Source: Pseudofabraea citricarpa (taxonomy: Eukaryota > Ascomycota > Leotiomycetes > Helotiales > Dermateaceae). Taken from it: DNA of 64,000 bases. Positions 28,967 through 40,700 of the stretch are shown piece by piece; position 1 is the stretch's first letter; every line of letters begins with the position of its first letter. The notes under the pieces are model-generated. The model worked only from the letters and a program-made list of their open reading frames with translations. It was not told where the DNA came from and made no database searches. The DNA is taken from positions 349,295 to 413,294 of the forward strand of contig JAPWGK010000033.1 of the NCBI GenBank assembly GCA_029641185.1, given 5' to 3'. Made by a program: the position numbers and the translations under genes.

Positions 28967-30662
28967 TCACGCCTTTTTACCAGCATACTCAGTCGCTATG
29001 GCACCCTCTTTACCCACCTCAGTCTCTGCAACCTCGGCATGTTCCACATCAGCCAACTTCTCGCTGATAAATCCAGTCTCGTTTTGTCCATCAAAAATCA
29101 TCGCAATCTCTTCAAGAGACGGTCCCTTGGTTTCAGGATACACAAAGTACACAACTATGAGCTCCACAAGAACCCAGGGAAGCCAAATGAGGTAAAACTT
29201 CCACTTCATGTTCTCGAGGCCGATTGGAAAGGCGTATGTTGAAATCAAGGTGAAACAAGTTGCAAAGAGCTGGTAGCAGGCTTGACCACGCATACGAAGG
29301 CTGTAGGGCATTATTTCGGTTATGTAAAGACCCAAGTTGCCATTCAGACCAAGATTATAAGCTGGCGAGAACAGGTAGAGAAAGGCGACTACAGCTCCAC
29401 CGGCGGCCTTGTTGGACGAATTATATGCAAAGACAGCACTCCCAGTAGTGATGCTCACAAGACAGAGAAAGATGCAGAAAAGCGATGCTAGGAAGAGGGT
29501 CCGACGACCTAGCTTTTCTGGCAGAGTAGCAAAGTAAAGAGCAGAGAACCATGACAGCATTTGCTGGGTAGCGTTGATGAGAGTCTGCTCGAGACTAGTT
29601 GTCAATCCGACTGATGTAAGAACCGGTGATAGGTAGTAGGAAATGAAAGCATTTCCTGACATTTGACTAAAGCACGCAGTCCACAATAAGAGGAACATAC
29701 GCTTTCGATTTCCTGCGGTGCGAAAGAGCTCCAGATAATTTTGAATCATGCTTCCACGATCGACGCTTCTTTCATAGGTCAGCGCGTCCATGATTTCATT
29801 GTATTCGAAGTGAACAAGCGCGTCGTTCTCTTGGCCCTCCGCGTGGTATTTTACTAAGAAAGCAAGTGCTTCCTCACTGCGATCCTTGGATATAAGCCAG
29901 CGAGGGCTTTCGGGGACAAAATACAAGCCGCAAAGTTGAATGATAGATGGGAGGCCTTGGACAGCAGATGGGATACGCCAAGCAGCACTTCCATCAATGC
30001 GAAAGGTTCCAAAGGTTGTCCAACCTGCGACAATAGCGCCAAGGGCGTAAGAAGTATTGAAAAATGCTGTTGCTGTTGATCTATGCGCTGGATGGGCGAT
30101 TTCTGTAATCAAAGGAGCACCTGCAGAGCCCAGAAAAACGGTGCCACATCCCAAAATTCCGCGAGCAACAACAAACACTAAAATTCTTGAATCAGTAATT
30201 GCAGGTGTACGAGAAGTATTTGGCTTTGCACATACTAGCAAGATTGATAGCGCTGCTTTGGAGAGCTGCACCTAGACAACAAAGGCTTGCACCAGTTGCA
30301 AGGCCAGCACGACGACCAAATGTGTCGTTTATAAAAGAGATGAAGGGAATGGCGCATAACCCGCCAATGGGGTATGCGGCATTGAAAAGACCAAGTGTAG
30401 AGCCTTTTGGTTCTCCGAAGTACTCGCGCCAACTTTCAACAGCCTGGAGGCCATTCATCATTGATCCATCAAAACTGCAGAGTTGTCAATACACATATAC
30501 TGCACTGGAAAGGAGAACCCACCCCTGAGTAAAGATGGACAACAACGGGAAAAGTAGCAAAAGGTTCAAGGTGCGTAAGTTCTTGTTCCTCCACCAGTGT
30601 ACCACATCGATGCTGCTCTCTGGCATGGTAAGAGCCACCGGTTTTGCTGTTCCATGGCGCAT
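28967..30662 (-). CDS. MFS sugar transporter, lactose-permease-like (three exons, 529 aa)
   Basis: Seen: exons 30662-30523, 30474-30236 and 30177-28967; introns of 48 and 58 nt (donors GTGGGT and GTATGT). The 1590 bases give 529 residues with about twelve hydrophobic segments. Sugar-porter signatures: GFDGSMMNGLQ in TM1, DTFGRRAGL after TM2, ARGILGCG in TM4, VPESPRWLISKDR after TM6, LPEKLGRR after TM8, and VYPETKGPSLEEI after TM12. Known: this branch (yeast Lac12, fungal cellodextrin and lactose permeases) carries mono- or disaccharides with protons across the plasma membrane. Start: ATG 30,662 is the first ATG after an upstream in-frame stop; ATG 30,626 (MPESSIDVVHWW) is an alternative. Neighbours: convergent with the GH3 gene, and its promoter side faces the RIP-mutated block. 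Inference: imports the beta-glucoside that the neighbouring enzyme splits. Confidence 0.9.
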
Positions 30663-31107
30663 GATGATATGAGACTGCTAGAACAGTTGACTTGGATAAA
30701 AATTGATCTGACTGATCAGAGATAATCTCAATGGCGTGTCGCTCGAGGGATAGTATCAGGAAATGCAACTGCAACTTTCTCGGTGAACAAGAGTCTGTGT
30801 TGACGGAATGCAAGCAATATATAGAACATTGTCCTCATGGAGAGAGACAATGTCGTCAAGTACCCTTCCGGCCTCTTTTCATCCGGCCCAGGTGGTGCTG
30901 GAGGTGGAGGCGTTTTGGAGACAGTCGAGATGTGTGGGGTACTGGGGTTGAGGCTTTCAAAGATGGAGGCGACAGGAGTAGAAGTTCTTGGAGAACAGAC
31001 GCTATAGCAAAAAAGGACTAAAAGTATATGAAATATGGGAAACAGACTTCTTTATAGAAATATACGCTATAAGATTCTTCGTTGTATAAGCGAGTTTTAT
31101 CCCTGTA
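30663..31107. promoter_or_regulatory. Promoter side of the transporter, last normal sequence before the AT block
   Basis: 445 bp of ordinary composition between the transporter start and the onset of the CpA/TpG-free block. A TATATA run at 30,818-30,823 lies 156-161 bp upstream of the ATG on the minus strand and is the likely TATA box. Frames at 30,731-31,021 look random. Confidence 0.45.
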
Positions 31108-34100
31108 AGGTAGCGTTCCGAGGGTATACCGTATTACTAAGGTTTTAGTAGAGAATAATATATTAGTAATAAGATAATATATAGGTAAGGTCCTATAATA
31201 CCCTATAACTACTATATATCGTACTAGCCCGTACTAGTCCTAATTAGGCGAAGCCTCATATAACCTAAATAGCTTCTTTTTCTCTCTCCTTTTTTCTTTT
31301 CTTTTTATTAACTTAACTACCTTCTTATAAGTTAATCCTTAGTATTAATATTATAATACTAATAACTCTTATTAATACCCTTTTACCTTTTATATTTAAT
31401 TAATCTCTCTTCCTCTACTAAATATACGCGCGTCTTACGTATTTACTAGTATTATATACGTAAATATATAAAGCACGTATATCGTTTCCTTTAATAGTAA
31501 TATATAAATCTTATATAAGTATATAAGATTTATATTATTTTCTTATTAGAAATAACTTTAGTTAAGATTTCTTATTTTTTTATTTATAATATATTTAATA
31601 GTAATAAGCTAATTAAATAAGAAAATAATATTATAATTTCTTTAGTTTTACTAAAGTTTTTTTCTTATTCTTATTAATATTAATCGAATTCTTTATTTAT
31701 AATAATAAAATATCTTAGAAAATCGAAGTTATATATTATAATACTAATAAATCTATTAAGAAGACGATAATTAGTTAGGATTTTATTATCTTATAATTAA
31801 TAAGTATTATATAAGTTATATCTTTATTCTTATTTATTTTTTTTATTTATTTCTAATAAATATTAGTAATTATAAGAATACTTATATATAATACTAGGGC
31901 CTAAAAAACCTTTTAGATAAAGATAATTCTTATTTAAAAGAATACTTAAGATATATATTTATTACTAACTACTTTTTTTTTTTATTAATAATAAATAAAC
32001 GACTTTTCTAGACTTTTAATAAAGATAATTAAGTTTATTATATAAAATTACTTTAATATATTAGTTATAAGTTATATATTCGTTTATAATAAATAATCTT
32101 ATTTTTAAAATATTCGTTTCTAATAAATATTTAGATAAGTTAAGATATACTAGTATTCTAAATTAATTTATTATTAGTACTAATAATAAGGATTTATTAT
32201 TATATAAATATACTTATAAGGTAAATCTTTATTTTTACTTATATTTTACTTCTAATAATATTATCTTCTTATTTTTATTATTAACAAATATTTTAGGGTA
32301 TTATAATAAAATTATATTATACTAAAATTATAAAGATTTTTATTAATAATATAAATTTTATTAGTATTTCTTATACTTTTATATCTTTATTCTTAATTAT
32401 TATTTCTTTTTATTATTAATAAAAAAAAGGAACTTATCTCTTATAATATTAATCCTAAGTTATTTTCTTGTTTTTACTAAGTATTTATCTTTTTATTATT
32501 AAAGTTTATAAATAAAAGTATCCTTATAATAATTATAAGTTATTTATTTGTTTTTACTAAATATATTTTTTATTATTAATAAAGAAAAAACTTCTTAAAT
32601 ACTAAGTCTCGTTTTTAAAAAATTTATATTACTAATAAAAATAACTTTTTTTCTAATAAAATTATTAAAACTAAAGAAATTAATAATAATAAATATAATA
32701 AGAATATTATTAATAATAAAGAATCTAAAGATATTATTATTAAAAGATAATCGTTTATAATAAAGTATTAGGTAAGTAGATAAGCTTTTTTTTATTACTA
32801 AAGATAATACTTATTTATAATTCTTCGTTCTTACTAAAGAATTTAAGATAATATTATAGAAATTAAAGTAAAAGTTCGTTTTTAATAATTTCTTTTATTT
32901 TATAAATAATTCTTAATAAAAATCTTTATTAAGAATATAATTTTACCTTAAGTATATAAAAAATTTATAGTTTAATCGTTTATTATAAACGAAAAAAAAA
33001 CTCTTTATTATTATATAATATATTTATTATAAACGTGTTTTTATCTTCTTTATAAATAATTATAATTCTTATTATAAGTAGGATAAATCCTTATATTCTA
33101 GTACGCTAGATTTATAAAATCCTTTTATTTCTATAAAGAATTATTATTAATATTAATTAAATATTAAACGATTATAAGAATATTAAAAATAATAGACTAA
33201 TTACCTTAATTATATATATTTAAAAGATTTTATTCTTTTTCTAAATATAATTATTAATATCTTTTATAATAAAAAGAATATATATTATATAAACGATAAT
33301 TTTTATTAATATCTAGTATATTTTAATAAAAGTATTTAGTAAATAATTTAATATCTTATAAATATATATTAGTAATAATATATATATATTATTTAAAACG
33401 TATTACTTACTAAGTATTTATTCTTAAGTAAAACGCGATTATATATATTTATTTTATAAAATAAAAAACCTTAAGTAATCTTAGATATATTAATTTATTT
33501 AAGTAATACTTTTACTAGATTTAAATAAAATACTTTTAGGTTAAAATATAAATAAAAATCTTTAATACTTATATATTATTAGTAATAAGTTTAAATCTTT
33601 ATTATTAATATAAAACCTACTTTTATATTAATAGGTTTTCTAAAATAATAAATATAACTTAATATATCTTATTATAATATTAAGTATTTTAATATAATAA
33701 TATTAAATTTATAATATTTTATTAAAATAAAGTAAATAAATAAAAGTAAGTATATAAATATACTAGATTATTTTTTATACTTAATAATCTCCCTAATTAA
33801 AATAATCTTTATTTTAAATAAGTTAATATAAGAAAAAAGCTTAAAAGATTACTTAATTATACTTATAAAGTTATTTTATTTCTAATAATATAAGTATTTT
33901 TAAGTTAATAGAAACTTTTCCTCTAAGAACCTATAATAAAGTATTATTAATAATAGGTTATATATTTGATTATAATAAATATATATCTTCTTTTTTTTTA
34001 AGGCTTTTATATAATAAGTAATTATAAACTTCTATAAAAAACTAGAGGTATTATATACGTACGCTTAATATTAGTAGTATATTAGTAATATTAGCTATAT

Positions 34101-34125
34101 AATAAGGGTTAATCCTTATTTATAA
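31108..34125. repeat. RIP-mutated sequence of unassigned origin
   Basis: About 3 kb left of the first LTR (34,126). I could not recognise a protein relic in it. It contains loose internal repetition, for example two versions of a TAAGTTATTT..TTGTTTTTACTAA(A/G)TAT segment at about 32,457 and 32,527. It may be a further, more decayed element or a solo fragment. Confidence 0.4.
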
Positions 34126-34426
34126 TATAATAGGATAATAAATATTAGGGTATATCTAAATTTATAATACTATAAATATAACTAGTAACTAATATAATAT
34201 ATATAACTATATATAAGATATATTTAGTAATTAAATTAATAGTTATAAAGATAGGAGGTAAAAGAAGTAGTTAATTAATTATAGTAATAAAATATAAATA
34301 ATAATATATAACTCCTAGAACGCTTAAAAAGTACTTATAAAGCCTTTATATAATAATACCTAAGATAATAATAACTTCTTATAAAAGTAAAGAAAATAAT
34401 AAAATCAAGTATATAACCCTATTATA
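34126..34426 (-). repeat. 301-bp gypsy LTR, inverted copy (D)
   Basis: Reverse complement of the LTRs at 47,711, 60,900 and 63,554. Bounded by TATAATAGG and CCTATTATA, a 9-bp terminal inverted repeat. In its own orientation it is preceded by the same element body as copies B and C (ending GGATAAA), so it is a 3' LTR. Confidence 0.8.
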
Positions 34427-36779
34427 TTTATCCTTTATATAATAGCTTTTCCTATAATATTATTAGATATTCCTTATCTTTAATAAATTAAAATTAGGGT
34501 ATAAGATATATATCTCTTATAACTCTAGGTTATTATAATCTACTCTTCTAATTATCTTTTAAAAGATAATCTTATAACTCTTAGATTACTTTTCTCTTAT
34601 AATAAATAAACTTATATTTCTCTAATAAATACTTCTAATAACTAATTAAGTTATTTTTAGCTCGAATCTTTTATAGGAATTATTACTCTTAGTATAAAAC
34701 TAAGTATTTTAACTATAAAAAATCTCTTAACTTAAGGTATAAAGCTATAATTCTCTTTTCTCTTCGTTTAAATATATTATAAATTCTAATATTTATTATC
34801 TTTATCTTCTAAAAATTAATTTAATATTATATTCTTTCTTTTAATTATAATTATAATACTTATCTTTTATTATATAAAAAAAAGATATTCTAGTTAAATT
34901 ACCTCTTACTTATAAATTCCTTCGCTTCTTTTATTTAAACTAAAATAAAATATCTTTATAACTCTAATTTTATAATATCCTATTAAGTTTTTATTATTCT
35001 TTTCTTTTAATCTCTAATATATTTACTTCTTTACTTTTAGATATAATAAATCCTTTTATAACTCTTATTTCTAGTTCTTAAATTATCTATTATTAACCTT
35101 ATTATATAAGTTAGTAATATATATTAATTTACCTTTATATTAATTATTCCTTATATTATAGCTTTAATCTAAGTACGAAACTCTTAATCTTATTCTTAAG
35201 AAGCTAGTTATAGATTATTTTAATATAATAAGTTTATTCTTTTTTTTCTTATTATCTTTTATAAGGGCTTAATAAGGGTTTATATAATTAATTATAAGTA
35301 CTTATACTAAATATAAGAACTTATTATTATAATAAAAGATAATATATATACTAGTATTTTATTATATAAGTTTTTTACTTTATCTTATTTTATAAAGGTT
35401 TTATTAGATTATCTTATAAAAGATAAATAATATTTTATTAAGATATTTTATATACTAAGTAATTATAAGGATACTTAATATTTTAAATAGATATACGCCT
35501 TAAATTATTATATCTAGTAAGTAGTTAACTTTTATATAAATTATCTTTATCCTAAAAAAGAAGATAATTATAAATACTAATAAGTTAGTAAATATATATT
35601 TTAACTTAGTTCTAATACTCTTAGATTTTATTATCTTATATAATATTTTTAATAAGCTTAAGAATAAGTTTTATCTTACTAAATAATAAGTTATCTTTAA
35701 GCTAGTAATAAAATATTAGTATAAACTTTATATAAAGCTAGGCTTTCTTAAATATCTTTTTATTTTTAATAATTCGATTATCTCTAATAATCCTAAGAAT
35801 ATATAACCTATAAAATAAGAGGCTATTAGTAAAGTAGCCTAGTAATAAGCTAAGACTCTTATAACCCTAAAGTATAATTACTTCTTATTTAATATATTTA
35901 ATAATAAAAATAAAATAATTACTTTTATTTTTAAAGTTTTATATAATATATTTCTAAAGAAGAACTCGCTCTAGATACTAAAAGATATATATTATAAATT
36001 AGGTTTACCTAATAATACTTAAAATCTTTTACTTAAGTATTATAATTATCTAATTATTATTTATAAGTCTTATTATATTACTTTTATAAAACTTATATCT
36101 TCTTTTATAAGTTCCTTAGCCTTCTTATTTATTATCTAATTATTAACTTTAGTCTTAGAAGGAAGTTCTAAGTTAAGAAAATAAGAAAGAGATTATATTA
36201 GATATCTTATTTAACTTCTTAAATAAGAATAAATTAAAGGTAAAAAAGTATATTTATAATTACTTAAAAAAGATCTTAGCTTTATAAAAAAACCTTTATA
36301 TTAAGAAGTAAGATAAAAAGCTCTAGTTTATTAATTATCTTTTAATAAGTTTATTCTTTTACTTTATAAGACCTTACTAAGTATTAACTAAGTATTTATA
36401 GAACTTAATATATAATATAAAGAACTTATTTTATATTTATTAAAAGAAGAAGATTACTACTAGTAATCTTAAGTTTATTTAGAAAAAGCTTTTAAAGTTT
36501 ATAAATATTATCCTAGAAGATTAGATTTATAGGTTAAAGTAATATATAAATTTTATAATTAAGAAGATTACTCTAGTAACTTCTAAGTTAAAGGATAATT
36601 AATTATTAAGTAATATAAGCTTTTTATCTATTAGTATTTTAACTTCTAGTTATTAGACTTAATTATAAAATTAAGCTTTAACTTAGCTTTTTACTTCTAA
36701 TACTAGGATTATATTACCTATTATTCTAATTAAATTAAGAGGAGACTAGTCTAATATTCTAGTTAAGAAGTATAAGTAG

Positions 36780-37150
36780 TTATATTATTAGGTTAAGTTA
36801 TACTTATCTTTATAGGCTAAAGAAAAGGATAATAAGATTATAGCTTTAAAAGATCTAGTTATAAATCTAAAAGATAATATAAGTACTTCTAAGAATATTA
36901 TTACTCTTTTAGTTAATAAAGATATTAACCCTTTTAATACTAGCGACTTTAATCGTATTAATAAAGCTATTAATTAATAGGCTAAGAATATAAGTATAAA
37001 TATTAATAATAATTCCTATAATAAAGATAATAACTAAAAAGAAAAAAAAGAAAAAGAATTTCTTTTTATTTTCTTATCTTATAAAATATACTCTTAGTAA
37101 GAGATTCTTATATATCTAAAAAGTACTCTAAAGTATTCTTTTAGTCCTAA
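36780..37150 (+). pseudogene. Antisense coding relic in the gypsy 3' region, left part
   Basis: On the + strand a frame of about 49 codons without a stop (roughly 36,830-36,980; it reads ..AKEKDNKIIALKDLVI.. and ends in TAA TAG) sits where random AT-rich sequence should stop every few codons. It runs opposite to the pol gene of its host element. The product is not recognised. The copia element at 37,157 separates it from a second open stretch at 45,342-45,612. Confidence 0.35.
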
Positions 37151-37151
37151 T

Positions 37152-37156
37152 AATAA
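37152..37156. repeat. Left target-site duplication AATAA of the copia element
   Basis: AATAA at 37,152-37,156 flanks the left LTR. The same five bases follow the right LTR at 44,859-44,863, and they occur once in the empty site (TTATT at 58,171-58,175 on the inverted arm). Confidence 0.85.
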
Positions 37157-37353
37157 TATTATATAATAAAAGTAGAGTTAGTTTAAGTAATTAAGAAAGT
37201 ATAAAAAGTATAATTTATATTATCTAATTAAGAGGAGTAAGAGACTATAGGAAAGAGCGTATTTATATAGGAATAATACTTATTACTAAGTAGATTATCT
37301 TAGTTATCCTAATCTCTTATATAATAAATTACCTAATCCTAGATTCTATAATA
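37157..37353 (-). repeat. Copia 3' LTR (197 bp)
   Basis: Matches 44,662-44,858 along its whole length; the differences seen are transitions (for example AGAG against AGAA, AAGTATAAAAAG against AAGCGTAGAAAG). The + strand start is TATTATATAATAAAAG and the end TCTATAATA. Confidence 0.9.
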
Positions 37354-40249
37354 TACCTTATAATTTATTACGCTTAGTATATATACTACTTTCTAGGAGC
37401 TTAGGATTAGTATATTATCCCTAAATAAGCAAATAATATAAGCTAGGTAATTATATTATATACGATTATTTACTAACTAAATTATTAGATTAGGTTTATA
37501 AATTAGAGATTTTCTTATATTATCTTTAGTCTTTCTAATTCGACTAATATTAGGAGCGGCTTAATTATTATTCTATAGATTAGGGATTCTACTTATAAAA
37601 TCCTTACTTTATAACTCCTTCCTCTTTCTCTCTTATAACTTTAACCTTAATCTTAATTATAACTATAATATTATTAAGCTTAAGTATTCCTTTTATCCTT
37701 CTTCTTTTTCTTCTTATTATTCGCTCTTTTTAATAGGTAAATTAAAGATATCTTATACTACTTATAAGATAAAGATAAAAAACCTATTAAAAGCGTATAA
37801 AGTAAAAGAAACCTTTATAAGATTTATTCTTTTTTTTTTCCTTTCCTTAATATATAAATAATCTTTTATATTTTATATTAGTTACTTATTATTTTATAGG
37901 CTATAAATATTTATAATTCTCCTTAAGCTAGAGATATATCTACTAATAAGCTTATATAACCTATTATAATACTCTCTACTATTAATACTAAGCTAGCTAA
38001 TATAACTTTTATTTCTTATATAACTTACTCTTTTATCCCTCTTTCTCTTATTTAGCTTACCCCTAATAAGCGTTTTTACTCTAGTATAATACCCTAGGGA
38101 TTTTAATTAACTTAAGATAGCTTTTATTAGTTTATATATAATATAATTAGTAATTCTTATCCTAAGCGTACGCTTAATATATATAAGAAATTTTAGTATA
38201 ACTTTTTAGCTCTTAAGAATAAGTTTAAGTAACTTACTAATAAGACTAATAACTTTAATTATAAGAAGCTTCTTATTTTAAAGAATTTATTTTTCCCTTA
38301 TAAGTATCTTTATCTAATACTTATATTATTATTAACTAATATCTAGCTACTTTATATAATAAGTACGATTATATAAACTAGCTTATATCTGCTTATACTT
38401 ATAAGAATAATACTCCTAAGCTTCTTAAGAGTCTAAATAATATTACTCTCTTTTATTTAGATAATCTATCTAATAATAATAAAGATAATAGTAGTATCTT
38501 TAATTAATATATTATTAAATATAAATACTATCTTTATAAGTATTATATTTATTAAGAGGAGGATCCTAATTAGCTTTCTAGATACTAGAAGCTTAATATT
38601 AAGAAGCTTAGTATAAAGTCTCCTAGGAAGACCCTTTAAGTTCTTAGGGATAAGCGCTTAATTCCTTATCTTAATTACTTAAAGAGTATCTTAAGTAATA
38701 AGAGTAATAATTACTATTTTAAGACTATTAGTAGAAGTAAATATTACTTATTATACTTATCTAGATATATTTATATTCTTATTCCTAATCTAGTTTTATC
38801 TTTTACTAAGCGCTTTATTATTACTTTTTAAGAAAAGGCTTTCTTTTCTTTTAAGGTATATTCTTATACTTTCCTAAGTAGGAATTTTACTAATTTATTA
38901 CTCTTAGGATCTAGAGAAGTATTACTTAGTTATTTGTTAGGCTTTAGAACTAGATATTAATTATAATAAGTTAGAATAAGTTAGGGGAATTTATAATTAT
39001 AAGTATAACTTTAGGTTTATTAGTCCTAGTAAATAAGATAAAAAAAAGACTCGTCTTATAAAAATAACTAGTAATATAATTAATATTTTACTTAGTTAAG
39101 AGCTTAGTTTATTTTTATTTAGTTATTTATATAAGTATAAGCTTAGTAACTTATAGGTATTACTTAAAAATACTTCCTATTATAGCTTTAATAATTATTA
39201 TTATACTTTAAAGTATTTTACTTAAATAAAAGAAATTTATAAATAAAAATATAAATAAAAGTAAAAACTCTTTTACTTTTTAAAACTACTTTTTTATCTT
39301 ATTATAAGTATCCTATATATTAAGTAAAGCTTAAAAATATTTAAACTTATATTAAGGGAGATTTTTTATAAGACTATTAGCTAGTATATTATTTATAAGG
39401 ATATAAGATACTTTAAAAGTACTTTTATTATACTCTTAATATAATTATATATTCTAAATATTTATATACCTTAGCTTAGTTACGATTCTTATATTTTCTC
39501 TAATAATTAGATAAATTATCTGTTAGTTATTATAAAAGATTATTTATAGCTTCCTAATCTCTAGACTTAATTCTTTAAAAAGCCTCTAAAGAGCTATAAT
39601 TTCTTTTATTATAAACTTAATACCCTAAAGTTTAGCTTTTATAGTTAATATAAAGACGTTTAATTAATATATTACTTTCTAAGTAATAAGACTATTAAAT
39701 AAAAAGATTATATAATTATATAAAAAATATTACGTCTTTATATTATCTATAAAAGACGTATCTAATATAATTAGTATCTAGATTTTATTAAGCTTATAGT
39801 TAAATTATATTATTAGGAAGTATATTCTAAAGAGATACTTAATTATCTAATTTATAATTATAAGATATTTTATACTTAGATTAATTAAAAAGTAAGAGAG
39901 CTAAAAAGCTATAAAAGCTACGTCTAGTCTAATTATAATTATAATATATAATATTAAGCTTATCTTTTCTTAGTACTTCTTAACTTAAGCTTTAGAGACT
40001 TATCTTATATTTTTTATAAACTTTATTATTAGTAGTAGAGTACTTAGGTACTTTCTATCTATTAAATTAAATCTAGTAGTAACTTTTTTAATATATATAT
40101 TATAAACTAATTATATCTTTTTCTAAGCTTAATCTCTAATAATATATACCCCTAGGAATTATTTTATATCCCTAAGGTCTCTAAGCTTATATATTTTATT
40201 AAGTTTATAAATAATCTCTTAGGCTTTAGTTTTATTACTCTTATAATAT

Positions 40250-40700
40250 AATACTTATATATTATTAATATAAAATATAACTAGGACTTTAGATCTTAGG
40301 CTTATATAAATATATAAGTCTTCTTTATATATAATTAGATTTAGCTTCTTTAAAGTAGCTAAGAATTTATAGAATTATAAAGTAGGAGAGTCTCTTAAGC
40401 TATATAATACTTAATTAATCTCTATATATATTCCTAGTATTTTAAATCTATTAGGTAATAAGTAGGTAACTAAGGCTTTACTTTCTCCTCTTAAGATATT
40501 AATAAATATATTAATTATATCTAATTATTTAGACTTAAGATTAAAGTATATTATAATTATTATTATTACTTAAAATAATTATAATATAAGAGTAGTTATA
40601 TAAGTTAATATAATCGATTTATTATCCTATAAATTACCCTAAACTATAATTTATAATTAGTATTAGGTTATTATTCTAGATAAGTTTAATTTATATATAA
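40250..40700 (-). pseudogene. Relic of copia reverse transcriptase
   Basis: Minus-strand reading at 40,501-40,545 gives SK*LDIINIFI, matching the family block ..QLDVVNAFLN with a CAA-to-TAA stop. About 100 bases further on, LYSLRDSPTL*FYKF corresponds to LYGL..SP.LW with Gly mutated to Ser and Trp to stop. Both are the expected products of C-to-T/G-to-A change. Limits are approximate. Confidence 0.8.

Noticed and set aside
588..30662. Secondary-metabolite gene cluster
   Set aside because: No polyketide synthase, NRPS, terpene cyclase, P450 or methyltransferase is present; the genes fit primary catabolism.
30469..30813. 114-codon minus-strand frame upstream of the transporter
   Set aside because: It overlaps the first transporter exon in another frame; the WWRNKNLRTLNLLLLFPLLS-type frame joins correctly to the next exon.
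1..31107. tRNA or rRNA genes
   Set aside because: No stretch showed the tRNA A and B box pattern with a foldable cloverleaf, or rRNA-like conserved blocks, on reading both strands by eye; a covariance-model search would be decisive.
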